From contig OX388351.1 of NCBI GenBank assembly GCA_947579665.1, positions 62,194,939 through 62,258,938 of the forward strand: 64,000 bases of DNA. The letters are read 5' to 3'. Below the pieces are notes generated by a model that saw only the letters and a program-made list of their open reading frames with translations, did not search any database and was not told the origin of the DNA. Source of the stretch: Sympetrum striolatum. Its lineage: Eukaryota; Arthropoda; Insecta; Odonata; Libellulidae. The position numbers were made by a program, and so were the translations under genes. Positions 48,901 through 59,524 of this stretch are shown one piece after another; the stretch's first letter is position 1, and each line of letters opens with the position of its first letter.

Positions 48901-49087
48901 AGGTGAATCCTGATTGGTTGTCCCTGTACGTGAAACGTGTAGAGATAGAAGTTGCCCATCTCCTTAAGTACACGCACGTACGTACAAGGTTACTGTGTCG
49001 GTGCCATTCATTTCTACGCGGCCAACTTGTATAGATTTCACGTTAACGCTACACGTCTTAAGTACACGTCGATTGTGTCCCAGCCTT

Positions 49088-49491
49088 AAGTTGCGTTAAG
49101 ATGTAAACGCAGGGACACGTCAAGCGACACGCAGCGGCGCTTTGGGATTACAACTTGTTCACCTAGCCGAGTAAACGTCTTTTCGCGCGCATTTGCTGTT
49201 TGGTGATTTTGGTGTGTTTGGCGTTCACTAGCTTTTCAGCGTTTCGTGTGTGCGGCGTTTTCCTAAAGGATGCGATGGATAGTAGAGTGGTGGCGTAATA
49301 ACGCACGCCATGCTTGCTTCACTGCGAATCGCCGCCATGTTCACGTGTTACGTACGTAAAAGGTGGGCTCTCGCCAACTTCGGTGGCGCGCGACGACTCG
49401 TGGCGAAGCGTACAGGTGGCCTTGGTTTCCTGGCTCCTGATTGGCTGACGCGACTCTGCTCCCGAGAAACGTCTACGTCTTTGAACGCACA
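49088..49491. mobile_element. Probable Harbinger-family MITE abutting the right end
   Basis: The left end reads GTTGCGTTAAGATGTAAACG and the reverse complement of the right end reads GTGCGTTCAAAGACGTAGACG, an imperfect inverted pair. The interior contains TGGCTCCTGATTGGCTGACG, also present (nearly identical) at 43,340 and inverted at 42,165. It starts right at the TTA after the 5.7-kb element. GC content is higher than around it. Confidence 0.5.
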
Positions 49492-50033
49492 TTTTCAACG
49501 GGGGAACAGGCGTTCCAGTCATCCGGAATTTGCAGAAATCATTACAAAAAATCTAGTCGACCACATTTTCAGTAAGGCTAAAATAGTAGTTTTTGTCCGC
49601 CCGGGCTCACTGGGCGTGAAGTGGCATTCCATCAACCATTTTTAAATTAAATTTTAATTCCAAAAAAAATGTTCCACTTACCCACTCATATGCCAAAGAT
49701 AGTTTGTTTACGGGTGAAGTTTCGTAGGACGTGTACAGGGGCTCTCAATTTAACTGCCTAGGTGGCAGCAGCAGTGGCGCAGCGAGGGGGGGGGTGTGGC
49801 AGCCATAATGAGTGTTGGTGACACAGTAAAAATCACTGTTGAGAAAGGCTACGGTAGACATCCTTGACTACTTATCCCTTGTAATGATGTACAACCATAA
49901 TAATATTGCTCCTGGCAAAGGGACTCAGCCTTCTAGGATGAGTGTTATCCCCGGCAATGATGGGGGTAAGGCCATTTTGGTTGTCATTCCATGAGACCCT
50001 TTCACAAGGAACGACAAGAAAAGAAGAGAGAAG

Positions 50034-50147
50034 ATGGAAACGAGGGTGAAGACATGGAATGTTAAGACAATACTCAGAAAAGGAAAGTTGGAAAACGTAA
50101 ATTTAGAAATGAAGAGATCCAACATTAATGTACAGCTAACAGCATAA
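50034..50147 (+). pseudogene. LINE endonuclease N-terminal fragment (RTE-like)
   Basis: A 37-codon frame contains VKTWNVKTILRKGKLENV and EMKRSNINV. This resembles the start of the apurinic-like endonuclease of RTE-type LINEs and craniofacial-development-protein-2-like sequences, where TWNVRT is the conserved opening. It stops at TAA just before a Harbinger-type MITE at 50,164. The ~250 bp upstream may be its 5' region. Confidence 0.6.
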
Positions 50148-50163
50148 AAAAGTTACCACCTAA

Positions 50164-50803
50164 AGGTAGGCGTCCACAGGCTCGCATCGGACGCATCGGA
50201 CGGATCGCATCAAACGGATTTTAGAATTCTTCGTATAGAAAGCAATTGCAGTGCGTCCACTGATCCGCAGCGGACGGACCGCACGCATCGGCCCTTCGGC
50301 AATACCGATGCGATTGCTCGGAGAGGCAACTTTCCGATGCGTGCCGATGACGTTTTCCGTAGTAGACTTGCTCTCACCCCTGTATGTTGTATTCTGTTTC
50401 AATAAATGAGGTCTCAGGATGTCAAGAAGTGTAGTAAACATGGCATGAGACATACGAAAGTACTGAAAGAACTTTACGTCGTCATTTAGCAAATCTGAAA
50501 ATAGCGTATGATATTCTCCATGTTGCGATCTTTTCTTGAATATGTCATGTATCCACATGATGTTTTCTTTTTTCTTTCCTCTTCTTCTTCTTCCAATAAA
50601 TAAACAATTACGACAAGTTCTTCATTGTCACTTTCCATTTTGTCTCGCACGCACCGATTCCGCTCACTGCGAAAATCCAACTGCCAGTAGCCGTCGCGTC
50701 GGCAAATCCGATTGCTGCGTATACAGTGGACGCACTACCGTAAAGCGATCCGTTTGATGCGATCTGTCCGATGCGTCCGATGCGAGCCTGTGGACGCCTA
50801 CCT
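50164..50803. mobile_element. 640-bp internally deleted Harbinger element with long terminal repeats
   Basis: Both ends begin AGGTAGGCGTCCACAGGCTC and stay inverted-identical for about 55 bp with one difference. TAA flanks both sides (50,161-50,163 and 50,804-50,806), the expected Harbinger target. The minus strand keeps part of the transposase first exon: MESDNEELVVIVYL, an acidic Glu run, then, after a frame change, HGEYHTLFSDLLNDD and FFQYFRMSHAMFTTLL. The DDE domain is deleted. This family differs from the 5.7-kb element in its ends. Confidence 0.88.
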
Positions 50804-50809
50804 TAAGAT

Positions 50810-51480
50810 GCAACCAGCATAACTCGAGAAGGGCGAGTCTTTCAGATTCTCTGTTTTGAGCGCGCTTTTCGTCTTCCTCTTTATGCCTGGAACGTTTTGA
50901 AAGCTTTTGTGATGATAGAAAATAGAGGTAGAAGCATTATTGTATTATGAAAGAATTAAATTCGTATTTCGTTAAATCGGCTCGAATATCAAGCGTAATT
51001 CGCTCTTCTTCTTAAAATATTGGACATGAATTACTTTGGCTGCTCATATTTCTTCCTAACATAATATTTTCCATCAATGCAGATTTAGAATGAAATTGGT
51101 TATTTAAGTTAATGCTCCACATGCCCACAGGATGATCGTTTTCGTAAAGATCATACTTAATTATGATACGATAATTAAGAGAATATGAACTACTGTAAAT
51201 TAGGTCAACTGAAGTAGGAAAAATTAGAAAAAAACGTATATCATAAATATAATAATGGTGTTGCAGATTTATGAAAGATAGTTAAGTAAGAAACACATTT
51301 AAATTAACTATCCGCGAGCCTCCGTAAGGCTTACTCCAGAGAATGTGATACACTCAACTATCTAAATAATTTACAAATAACGATCGTTGAGAATAGGGAT
51401 CACGTCGTCGCGTATTTCGTCATGTAAATCACAGCTAAGGAATATCTCTTATAATGATTGTCTTTACAGAGTTATATCTA
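50810..51480. other. Spacer without a recognisable gene
   Basis: AT-rich sequence between the Harbinger remnant and the B-box repeat array. Only short frames; no repeat or inverted structure noted. Confidence 0.45.
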
Positions 51481-51483
51481 TTA

Positions 51484-52556
51484 TATACGAGTAAAATGTA
51501 GCTTGCATACTGCAAGCAGATCGGCAACACTATTTTCATGTCGGCATCATATCGGGACGGCAATCAAAAGAAAAAATGGATTGAAATTTTTCTTAAAATT
51601 CGCTGAAATTCCATCGTCTGGCATCGAACCCGGGTCTTTACTGTGAACATACTATGCAGCACAATAGAACATCACCATCTCTAAGTATGTGTGAAAATTC
51701 AAGCAGAAATATGGGCTACAACTGCCTCAAAAGACGTTTTAGTTTTCACGAATGTTAATGCCTCTCGGGACTCGAACCAAGGACGATCGTGGAAGTCAAA
51801 AATATGTTTCTGATAGATATTTATGATCTCTATCTATATGCCGAATTTCATGTTTCTATTTTAGTGGGAAAGGTTTCAAAATAATTCCTAAAAATCGGAT
51901 CAAATTCTGATTTCAGAGACACCTGGTGTCGAACCCAGGACGTATTGCAAGCTGTGAATGCAGAGTTTGATTTGTAAAGACTTACTCTTGTATCATGCAA
52001 AGTTTGAAGTTGATAGCATGTCGGAAAGTACCTAAATTTTGTTTCCGTTGTCTCCGTAAGAAATGCATTAAGAAGTGCAAATGGCCCTCTGGGATCGAAC
52101 CAAGGACCATCAGCGAACATGTAAATTTTGATTATGAAGTATATTCATGATATCTATCCACGTGCCGAGTTTCGAATATCTATGTTATCGGGAAAGGATC
52201 CAAAAAAAATCTTCAAAATCGCCGTAATGCATTTTAAACGGCCGATTTTTGCCCCGACCTAGCATCGAACCATGGACTATATTCTAAGATGTTTTTCTGA
52301 TTTTCGTTGGATACGCACGGCTTCTAGCGATCCCTCGAGTTTCAACTCTTTCTCTCCCCGGGAAGTACCTCAAAAAAATTTTCGAAAATCTCCGCCATGT
52401 ATTCTTATGGAGAAAATCGCGACTTTGGGGCCCTCTGGAACGGAACCCATGACCCTGAGGATCAAAATCGCAATTTTTCTGGCGGTTACACGTTATGGCC
52501 AATACGTCGTAAAAATTTCAAGTCAATCACGCTTGTGGTTTAGGCTGTGAATTAGT
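51484..52556 (+). repeat. Array unit 1, forward
   Basis: B-box-like cores (TCGAACC) start at 51,624, 51,772, 51,929, 52,095 and 52,265, with a variant CGGAACC at 52,441. Spacings are 148, 157, 166, 170 and 176 bp, rising along the unit. The unit ends in (TATC)n at 52,556-52,585. Confidence 0.85.
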
Positions 52557-52588
52557 ATCCTATCTATCTATCTATCTATCTATATAGG

Positions 52589-53665
52589 TACGAGTAAAAT
52601 GTAGCTTGCATACTGCAAGCAGATCGGCAACACTAATTTCATATCGGCATCAAATCGGGACGGTCCTCAAAAGAAAAAAAAAGGATTTATAATATTCTTA
52701 AAATTGGCTGAAATTTAATCGTCTGGCATCGAACCCGGGTCTTTACTGTGAACTTTTTATGCAGCACAATAGAAGATCAACATCTCTAACTATGTATGAA
52801 AATTCAAGCAGAAATATTGGATACAACTGCCTCAAAAGACGTTCTAATTTTCACGAATTTAAATGCCTCTCTGGATTCGAACCAAGGACGATCTTGGAAA
52901 TCTAAAACATGATTTTGAAATGTATCTATAATTTCTATCTACATGCCGAATTTCAAGTTTCTCTATTGTTGGGAAAGTGTTCAAAATAATTATTGAATAT
53001 CGGATCAGTTACTGATTGTAGAGACGCCTGGTGTCGAACCCAGGACACACTGGTAGCTGTGAATGCACAGTTAGATTTTTATGAACTTGATCTTATTTTA
53101 TGCAAAGTTTTAAGTCAATATCATGCCGAGAAGTACCTAAAATTTGTTTCCGTTATCCCCATAAGAAATGCATTGTGGAGTGCAAATGGCCCTCTGGGAT
53201 CGAACCAAGGACCATAAGCGAATAAAAAAAATTTGATTATGATATATATTTATGATTTCTAACCACATGCCAAATTTCAAGTTTCCATGCATTCGGAAAG
53301 GGGTCCAAAAAAAATCTTAAAAATCGCCACAATGCGTTTTTAACGGCCGATTTTTGCCCCGACCTAGCATCGAACCCAGGATATTTTCCGTAAAACTCAT
53401 TTTTGTTTTCGATAGATCATGTTCATATATATAGGCTCCTTGAGTTTTAATTCTCTACCTATCCGGAAAGTATTTTTTTTTAATTCCCGAAAATCAAAGC
53501 AATGCATTTAAACGGGAAAAATCGAGACTTTGGAGCCCTCTGGAATCGAACCCATGACACTGAGGTTCAAAATCGCAATTTTTCTGGAGGTTATACGTTA
53601 TGGCCAATATGTCGTAAAAATTTCAAGCCATTGACGCTAGTGGTTTAGCCTGTGACTTTGTATCC
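52589..53665 (+). repeat. Array unit 2, forward
   Basis: Same order of six monomers as unit 1, with diagnostic phrases such as GGTGTCGAACCCAGG (about 53,031) and AGCATCGAACCCAGG (about 53,367). It ends in an (AT)n run. Confidence 0.85.
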
Positions 53666-53692
53666 TCTCTATATATATATATATATATATGA

Positions 53693-54765
53693 TACGAGTA
53701 AAATGTTGCTTGCATACTGCAAGCAGATCGACAACACTATTTTCATGTTGGCATCATATCGGGACGGCCATCAAAAAAAAAAAATGGATTGAAATTTTTC
53801 TTAAAATTCGCTGAAATTCTATCGTCTGGCAACGAACCCGGGTCTTTACTGTGAACTTACTATGCAACACAATAGAAAATCACCATCTCTAACTATGTGT
53901 GAAAAATGAAGCAGAAATATGGGCTACAACTGCCTCAAAAGACGTTCTAATTTTCACGAATTTAAATGGCTCTCTGGATTCGAACCAAGGACGATCATGG
54001 AAATCTAAAAAATGTTTCTGAAAGTTATTTATGATCTCTATCTATATGCCGAATTTGAAGTTTCTATATTATTGGCAAAGGTTTCAAAATAATTCCCAAA
54101 AAATCGGATCAACTTCTGATTGCAGAGACACCTGGTGTCGAACCCGGGACACATTGATAGCTGTGAATGCACTGTTTGATTTGTATGGACTTGATCTTTC
54201 TATATGCAAAGTTTGAAGTCGATATCGTTCCGGGAAGTACCTAAAATTTGTTTCCGTTTTCTCCGTAAGAAATGCATTGAGGAGTTTAAATGTCCCTCTG
54301 GGATCGAACCAAGGACCATCAGCGAATATATAAAATTTGATTATGATTTATGTTTATGGTATCTAACACCACACCGAATTTCAAGTTTCTATGCCATCGG
54401 AAAAGGGTCCAAAAAAAATCTTAAAAATCGCCAAAATGCATTTTAAACGGCCGATTTTTGACCCGACCTAGCATCGAACCAAGGATAATATTCGTAGATA
54501 TCTTTATGGTATCCTTTAGATATGCACGGCATCTAGCGATCCCTTGAATTTCAAATCTCTCCTTTTCCGGGAAGTGCCTCAAAAAAATTTTCGAAAATCT
54601 TCACCATGTATCCTTATGGAGAAAATCGGGACTTTGGGGCCTTCTGGAATCGAACCCATGACACCGAGGTTCAATGTCGGCTTTTTCCTGGAGGTTACAC
54701 GTTATGGCCAATATGTCGTAAAAATTTCGAGTCAATGACGCTTGTGGTTTAGCCTGTGAATTTGT
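53693..54765 (+). repeat. Array unit 3, forward
   Basis: Six monomers in the same order. The first core is AACGAACCCGG (about 53,829), a one-base change in the motif. The unit leads into the 230-bp hairpin block. Confidence 0.85.
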
Positions 54766-54804
54766 ATCCTATCTATATACCTATATAGCTATATAGCTAT
54801 ATAT

Positions 54805-55033
54805 ATGAATGAATCCGGAGAAGCATCTATATATAATAGATATGAATGAATCCGGAGAAGCATCTATATATATTAGATATCCATGAATGAATCCGGAGAA
54901 GCATCTATATATAATAGATAGATGCTTCTCCGGATTCATTCATATATCTATTATATATAGATGCTTCTCCGGATTCATTCATGTATCCATATATATATCT
55001 ATTAAATATAGATGCTTCTCCGGATTCATTCAA
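54805..55033. repeat. Perfect-stem palindrome of three direct and three inverted 37-50-bp units
   Basis: ATGAATGAATCCGGAGAAGC followed by ATCTATATATAATAGAT starts at 54,805, 54,842 and 54,883. The reverse complement then appears at about 54,919, 54,959 and 55,010. The centre near 54,918 folds the three pairs together. A single extra copy occurs at about 57,268. The block sits exactly where unit orientation flips from forward to reverse. Confidence 0.9.
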
Positions 55034-55037
55034 GGAT

Positions 55038-55038
<1 letters not shown>

Positions 55039-55077
<39 letters not shown>

Positions 55078-55078
55078 G
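55039..55078. repeat. (GATA)n microsatellite
   Basis: Ten GATA repeats join the hairpin block to reverse unit 4. It is the complement of the TATC runs that end the forward units. Confidence 0.95.
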
Positions 55079-56153
55079 ATACTAATTCACAGCCTAAACT
55101 AGAAGCGTCATCGACTTGAAATTTTTACGACGTATTGGCCATAACGTATAACCTCCAGAAAAAATGCGATTTTGAACCTCAGTGTCATAGGTTCGATTCC
55201 AGAGGGCCCCAAAGTCGCGATTTTCCCCATAAGACTACATGGCGGGGATTTTCAAAAATTTTTTTGAGGCACTTTCCGGTAAAGGAGAGAGTTGAAATTC
55301 GAGAGATCGCTAGAAGCCGTGCATATTCAACGAAAATCAAAAAGACATCGCCGAATATGGTCCATGGTTCGATGCTAGGTCGGGGCAAAAATCGGCCGTT
55401 TAAAATGCATTGTGGCGAATTTGAAGATTTTTTTTGGATCCTTTCCCGATAACATGGATACTTGAAACTCGGCACGTGGATATATATGTTTAATATATTT
55501 CATAATTAAATTTTAGATGTTCGCTGATGGTCCTTGGTTCGATCCCAGAGGGCCATTTGCACTTCTCAATGCATTCCTTACGGAGATAACGGAAACAAAA
55601 TTTAGGTACTTCCCGGCATGCTATCAACTTTAAACTTTGCAAGATACAAGAAAAAGTCTTTAAAAATCAAACTTTGCATTCACAGATTACAATATGTCCT
55701 GGGTTCGACACCAGGTGTCTCTGCAATCAGAAGTTGATCCGATTTTTAGGAATTATTTGGAAACCTTTCCCAATATTATAGAAACTTGAAATTCGGCATA
55801 TAGATAGAGTTCATAAATAACTTTCAGAAACATCTTTTAGATTTCCAAGATTTTCCTTGGTTCGAATCCAGATAGCCATTTACATTCGTGATAATTAGAA
55901 CGTCTTTTGAGGCAGTTGTAGCCAATATTTCTGCTTGAATTTTCACATGTGGTTAGAGATGATGATCTTCTATTGTGCTGCATTGTTAGTTCACCAGTAA
56001 GACCCGGGTTCGATGCCAAACGATGAAATTTTAGCGAATTTTAAGAAAAATTTCAATCCTTTTTTTTTCTTTTGAGGAGCGTTCCGATATGATGCCGATA
56101 TGAAATTAGTATTGCCGATCTGCTTGCAGTATGCAAGCTACATTTTACTCGTA
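55079..56153 (-). repeat. Array unit 4, reverse
   Basis: Reverse-complement orientation, so the motif reads GGTTCGA. Motifs lie at about 55,188, 55,367, 55,533, 55,692, 55,857 and 56,006. It ends with the inverse of the TACGAGTAAAATG start, back to back with unit 5. Confidence 0.85.
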
Positions 56154-56159
56154 TATATA

Positions 56160-57235
56160 TACGAGTAAAATGTTGCTTGCATACTGCAAGCAGATCGACA
56201 ACACTATTTTCATGTCGGCATCATATCGGGACGGCCATCAAAAGAAAAAAATTGAATTGAATTTTTTCATAAAATTCGCTGAAATTCCATCGTCTGGTAT
56301 CGAACCCGGGTCTTTACTGTGATCTTACTATGCAGCACAATAGAACATCACCATCTCTAACTATGTGTGAAAATTCAAGCAGAAATATGGGCTACAACTG
56401 CATCAAAAGACGTTCTAATTTTCACGAATTTAAATGGCTCTCTGGATTCGAACCAAGGACGATCTTGGAAATCTAAAAATTGTTTCTGAAAGTTATTTAT
56501 GATCTCTATCTATATGCCAATTTGAAGTTTCTATATTATTGGCAAAGTTTTCAAAATAATTCCTGAAAATCGGATCAACTTCTGATTGCAGAGACACCTG
56601 GTGTCGAACCCAGGAAACATTGATAGCTGTGAATGCACTGTTTGATTTGTATGGACTTGATTTTTCTATATGCAAAGTTTGAAGTCGATATCGGGCCTGG
56701 AAGTACCTAAAATTTGTTTCCGTTATCTCCGTAAGAAATGCATTGAGGAATTTAAATGTCCCTCTTGGTTCGAACCAAGGACCATCAGCGAATATGTTAA
56801 ATTTGATTATGAAATATATTTATAATCTCCAACTCCATGCCAAATTTCAAGTTTCTATGCCATCAGAAAAGGGTCCAAAAAAAATCTTAAAAATCGCCAC
56901 AATGCATTTTAAACGGCCGATTTTTTCCCCGACCTAGCATCGAACCAAGGATAATATTCGTAGACTTCTTTATGGTTTCCTTTAGATATGCACGGCATCT
57001 AGCGATCCCTTAAATTTCAAATCTTTCCTTTTCCGGGAAGTGCCTCAAAAAAATTTTCGAAAATCACCGCCATGTATTCTTATGGGGAAAATCGCGACTT
57101 TTGGGCCTTCTGGAATCGAACCCATGACACCGAGGTTCAAAGTCGGCTTTTTCCTGGAGGTTACACGTTATGGCCAATACGTCGTAAAAATTTCAGATCA
57201 ATGACGCTTGTAGTTTAGGCTGTGAATTTGTATCC
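56160..57235 (+). repeat. Array unit 5, forward
   Basis: Starts immediately after the inverse start of unit 4, separated only by TATATAT, and so makes a head-to-head pair. It is closest by eye to unit 3, sharing many of the same substitutions. It ends in (TATC)n with one copy of the hairpin unit. Confidence 0.85.
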
Positions 57236-57309
57236 TATCTATCTATCTATCTATATAGGTATATATATGAATGAATCCGGAGAAGCATCTATATATAATA
57301 GATATATAG

Positions 57310-58390
57310 AGAGGATACAAACTCACAGCCTAAACCACAAGAGTGATTGAGCTAAAATTTTTACGGCGTATTGGCCATAACGTGTAACCACCAGAAAAAT
57401 TGCGATTTTGATCCTCAGTGTCATGGGTTCGATTCCAGGGGGCTCCAAAGTCCCGATTTTTCCCGTTTAAATGCATTGCCGTGATTTTCGGGAATTTTTA
57501 AAAAATACTTGCCTTTAAGGTAGAGAATCAAAACTCATGGAGCCTATATATATGGTCATGATCTATCGAAAACATAAATGAGTTTCACGGAAAATATCCT
57601 GGGTTCGATGCTAGGTCGAGGCAAAAATCGGCCGTTTAAAATGCATTGTGGCGATTTTTAAGATCTTTTTTGGACCCTTTCCCGATGGCAAGGAAACTTG
57701 AAACTCGGCATGAGGTTGGAGATCATACATATATTTCATAATCAAATTTTACATATTCGCTGATGGTCCTTGGTTTGATCCCAGAGGGCCATTTACATTC
57801 CTCCATGCATTTCTTATGGAGATAACAGTAAAACGTTTTAGGTACTTCCCGGCATGATATCGACTTCAAAATTTGTATGAAATAAGATGAAGACCTAATA
57901 AGTCATACTGAGCATTCACAGCTACCAATATTTCCTGGGTTCGACACCAGGCGTCTCTACAATCAGTAAATTATCCGATTTTTAAGAATTAATTTAAACC
58001 CCTTCACAATAATATAAAAACATGAAATTAGGCATATAGATAGAGAACATAGATACATTTCAAAAAGGTGTTTTAAATTTCATAGATCGTCCTTGGTTCG
58101 AATCCAGAGAGCCATTACATTATTGAAAAGTAGGACAACGTTTGAGGCAGTTGGAGCCAATATATCTGCTTGAATTTTCACACATAGTAAGAGATGGTGA
58201 TTTTCTGTTGTGCTGCATAGTAAGTTCACCATTAAGACCCAGGTTCGATGCCAGACGATTAAATTGCAGTGTTTTTTAAGAATATTTTCAATCCTTTTTT
58301 TTTCTCTTTTGATGGCCTTCCCGATATGATGTCGACATGAAATTAGTGTCTCGATCTGCTTGCAGTATGCAAGCTACATTTTACTCGTAT
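57310..58390 (-). repeat. Array unit 6, reverse
   Basis: Motifs at about 57,424, 57,602, 57,772, 57,938, 58,096 and 58,242. The third has decayed to TTTGATCC. Otherwise the monomer order matches unit 4. Confidence 0.85.
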
Positions 58391-58414
58391 ACCTATATAG
58401 ATAGATAGATAGAT

Positions 58415-59520
58415 AGGATACAAATTCACAGCCTAAACTACAAGCGTCATTGATCTGAAATTTTTATGACATATTGGCCATAACGTGAAACCCCCAGGAA
58501 AAAAGAGACTTTGATCCTCAGTGTCATAGGTTCGATTCCAGAGGGCCCCAAAGTCCCGATTTTTCCCGTTTGAATGCATTGCCGTGATTTTCGGGAATTT
58601 AAAAAAAATACTTTCCGGATAGGTAGAGAAGTAAAACTCAAGGTGCCTATATTTATGGTCTTGGACTTTCGAAAACATCAATGACTTTTACAAAAGTTAT
58701 CCTGGGTTCGATGCTAGGACGATGCAAAGATCTGCCCCTTAAAATACATGGGAGCCGTTTTTCATTATTTTTTTAGATGCACTTATCGAAATGATAGGAT
58801 GTTCGTGCTTGGCTGGAAGATGTATGGTACGAATAAGTTTTAGAAAAAAATTTTCATAAGACCGTACTGTTCCTGGGTTCGAAGCCAGAGCACAATAACG
58901 TTTCTCTCATAAGGAATATAAAGGAAAAGTAGGACGTCATTTGAGGCAGTTGTAACCAATATTTCTGCTTGAATTTGCATACGCGGTTAGAGATGGTGTT
59001 TTTCTGTTGTGCTGCATAGAAAGTATTGCCTGAAAGACCCGGGTTCGATGCCGGGCGGTAAAAATATTCCCCATATATAATACTATGGGGTATCTTTTCA
59101 TAATTTTTTTATGCATTTATCGATATGTCAGGGAGCTCTTGCTTAGATGGAAGATGTATATTAACACTTTGTTTAAGAAAAAAAATAGATAAGACCATGC
59201 TGTTCCTGGGTTCGATGCCGGAGCAAATTATAATTTCTCAAATAAGGAGTGTATGAGAATAGAAGGACGTCGTTTGAGGTAGTTGCACCTAATAGTTTTG
59301 CTTGAATTTTCACACATAGTTTGATATGGTAATCTTCTATTTTGCTGCATAGTAAGTACACCAGAAAGACCGGGGTTCGCTGCCAGGCGATTAAATTGCA
59401 GCGAATTCTACGAATATTTTGAATTTTTTTTTTCTTTTGATGTCCGTCCCGATATGATGCCGATATGAAATTAGTGTTGTCGATCTGCTTGCAGTATGCA
59501 AGCAACATTTTACTCGTATT
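58415..59520 (-). repeat. Array unit 7, reverse and divergent
   Basis: The first monomers match unit 6. From about 58,700 on, the monomers are of other subtypes: GGGTTCGATGCTAGG at about 58,703, then GGGTTCGAAGCCAG, GGGTTCGATGCCGGG, GGGTTCGATGCCGG and GGGTTCGCTGCC at about 58,877, 59,041, 59,207 and 59,374. It ends with the common TACGAG start, so the six-monomer length is kept although the monomers were replaced. Confidence 0.8.
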
Positions 59521-59524
59521 CTTA

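Larger units (their letters stand above)
43384..49085. mobile_element. PIF/Harbinger element carrying transposase and MADF-BESS partner
   Basis: The left end reads GGCGTGGACACAATCGACGT and the reverse complement of the right end reads GGCTGGGACACAATCGACGT, differing at two positions. These inverted ends enclose both proteins a Harbinger needs: a DDE transposase (plus strand, 43.6-45.4 kb) and a DNA-binding partner (minus strand, 46.6-48.0 kb), arranged tail to tail. The right flank is TTA, as expected for the TWA target, but the left flank reads CAA, so a clean 3-bp duplication is not seen. The element has since received a LINE (about 45,640-46,310) and a hAT MITE (48,079-48,324). Confidence 0.8.
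51484..59520. repeat. Higher-order repeat array: seven ~1.1-kb units, each of six B-box-bearing monomers
   Basis: Seven units of 1.07-1.10 kb begin TACGAGTAAAATGTWGCTTG and end AGCCTGTGAATTTGTATCC, joined by TATC/GATA or AT microsatellites. Orientation runs forward x3, a palindromic joint, reverse, forward, reverse, reverse. Each unit contains six related monomers of 148-180 bp. Nearly every monomer has the core TCGAACC inside GNNTCGAAC, the reverse complement of the RNA polymerase III B-box consensus GWTCRANNC. Shared flanks (GGGAAAG, AAAATC, ATGCATT, GGCCCTCTGG) show the monomers are homologous. No tRNA cloverleaf, A box or poly(T) stop is evident. Either a satellite or clustered copies of one element inserting into microsatellites would fit. 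Confidence 0.85.

Noticed and set aside
51484..59520. True tRNA genes suggested by many GGTTCGA motifs
   Set aside because: I see only the T-arm-like box. No acceptor stem, D arm with A box, anticodon arm or terminator lies at the proper distance in the monomers I read.
51484..59520. A CRISPR array suggested by regularly spaced similar motifs
   Set aside because: The spacing is ~165 bp, the intervening DNA is homologous rather than unique, and the genome is eukaryotic.
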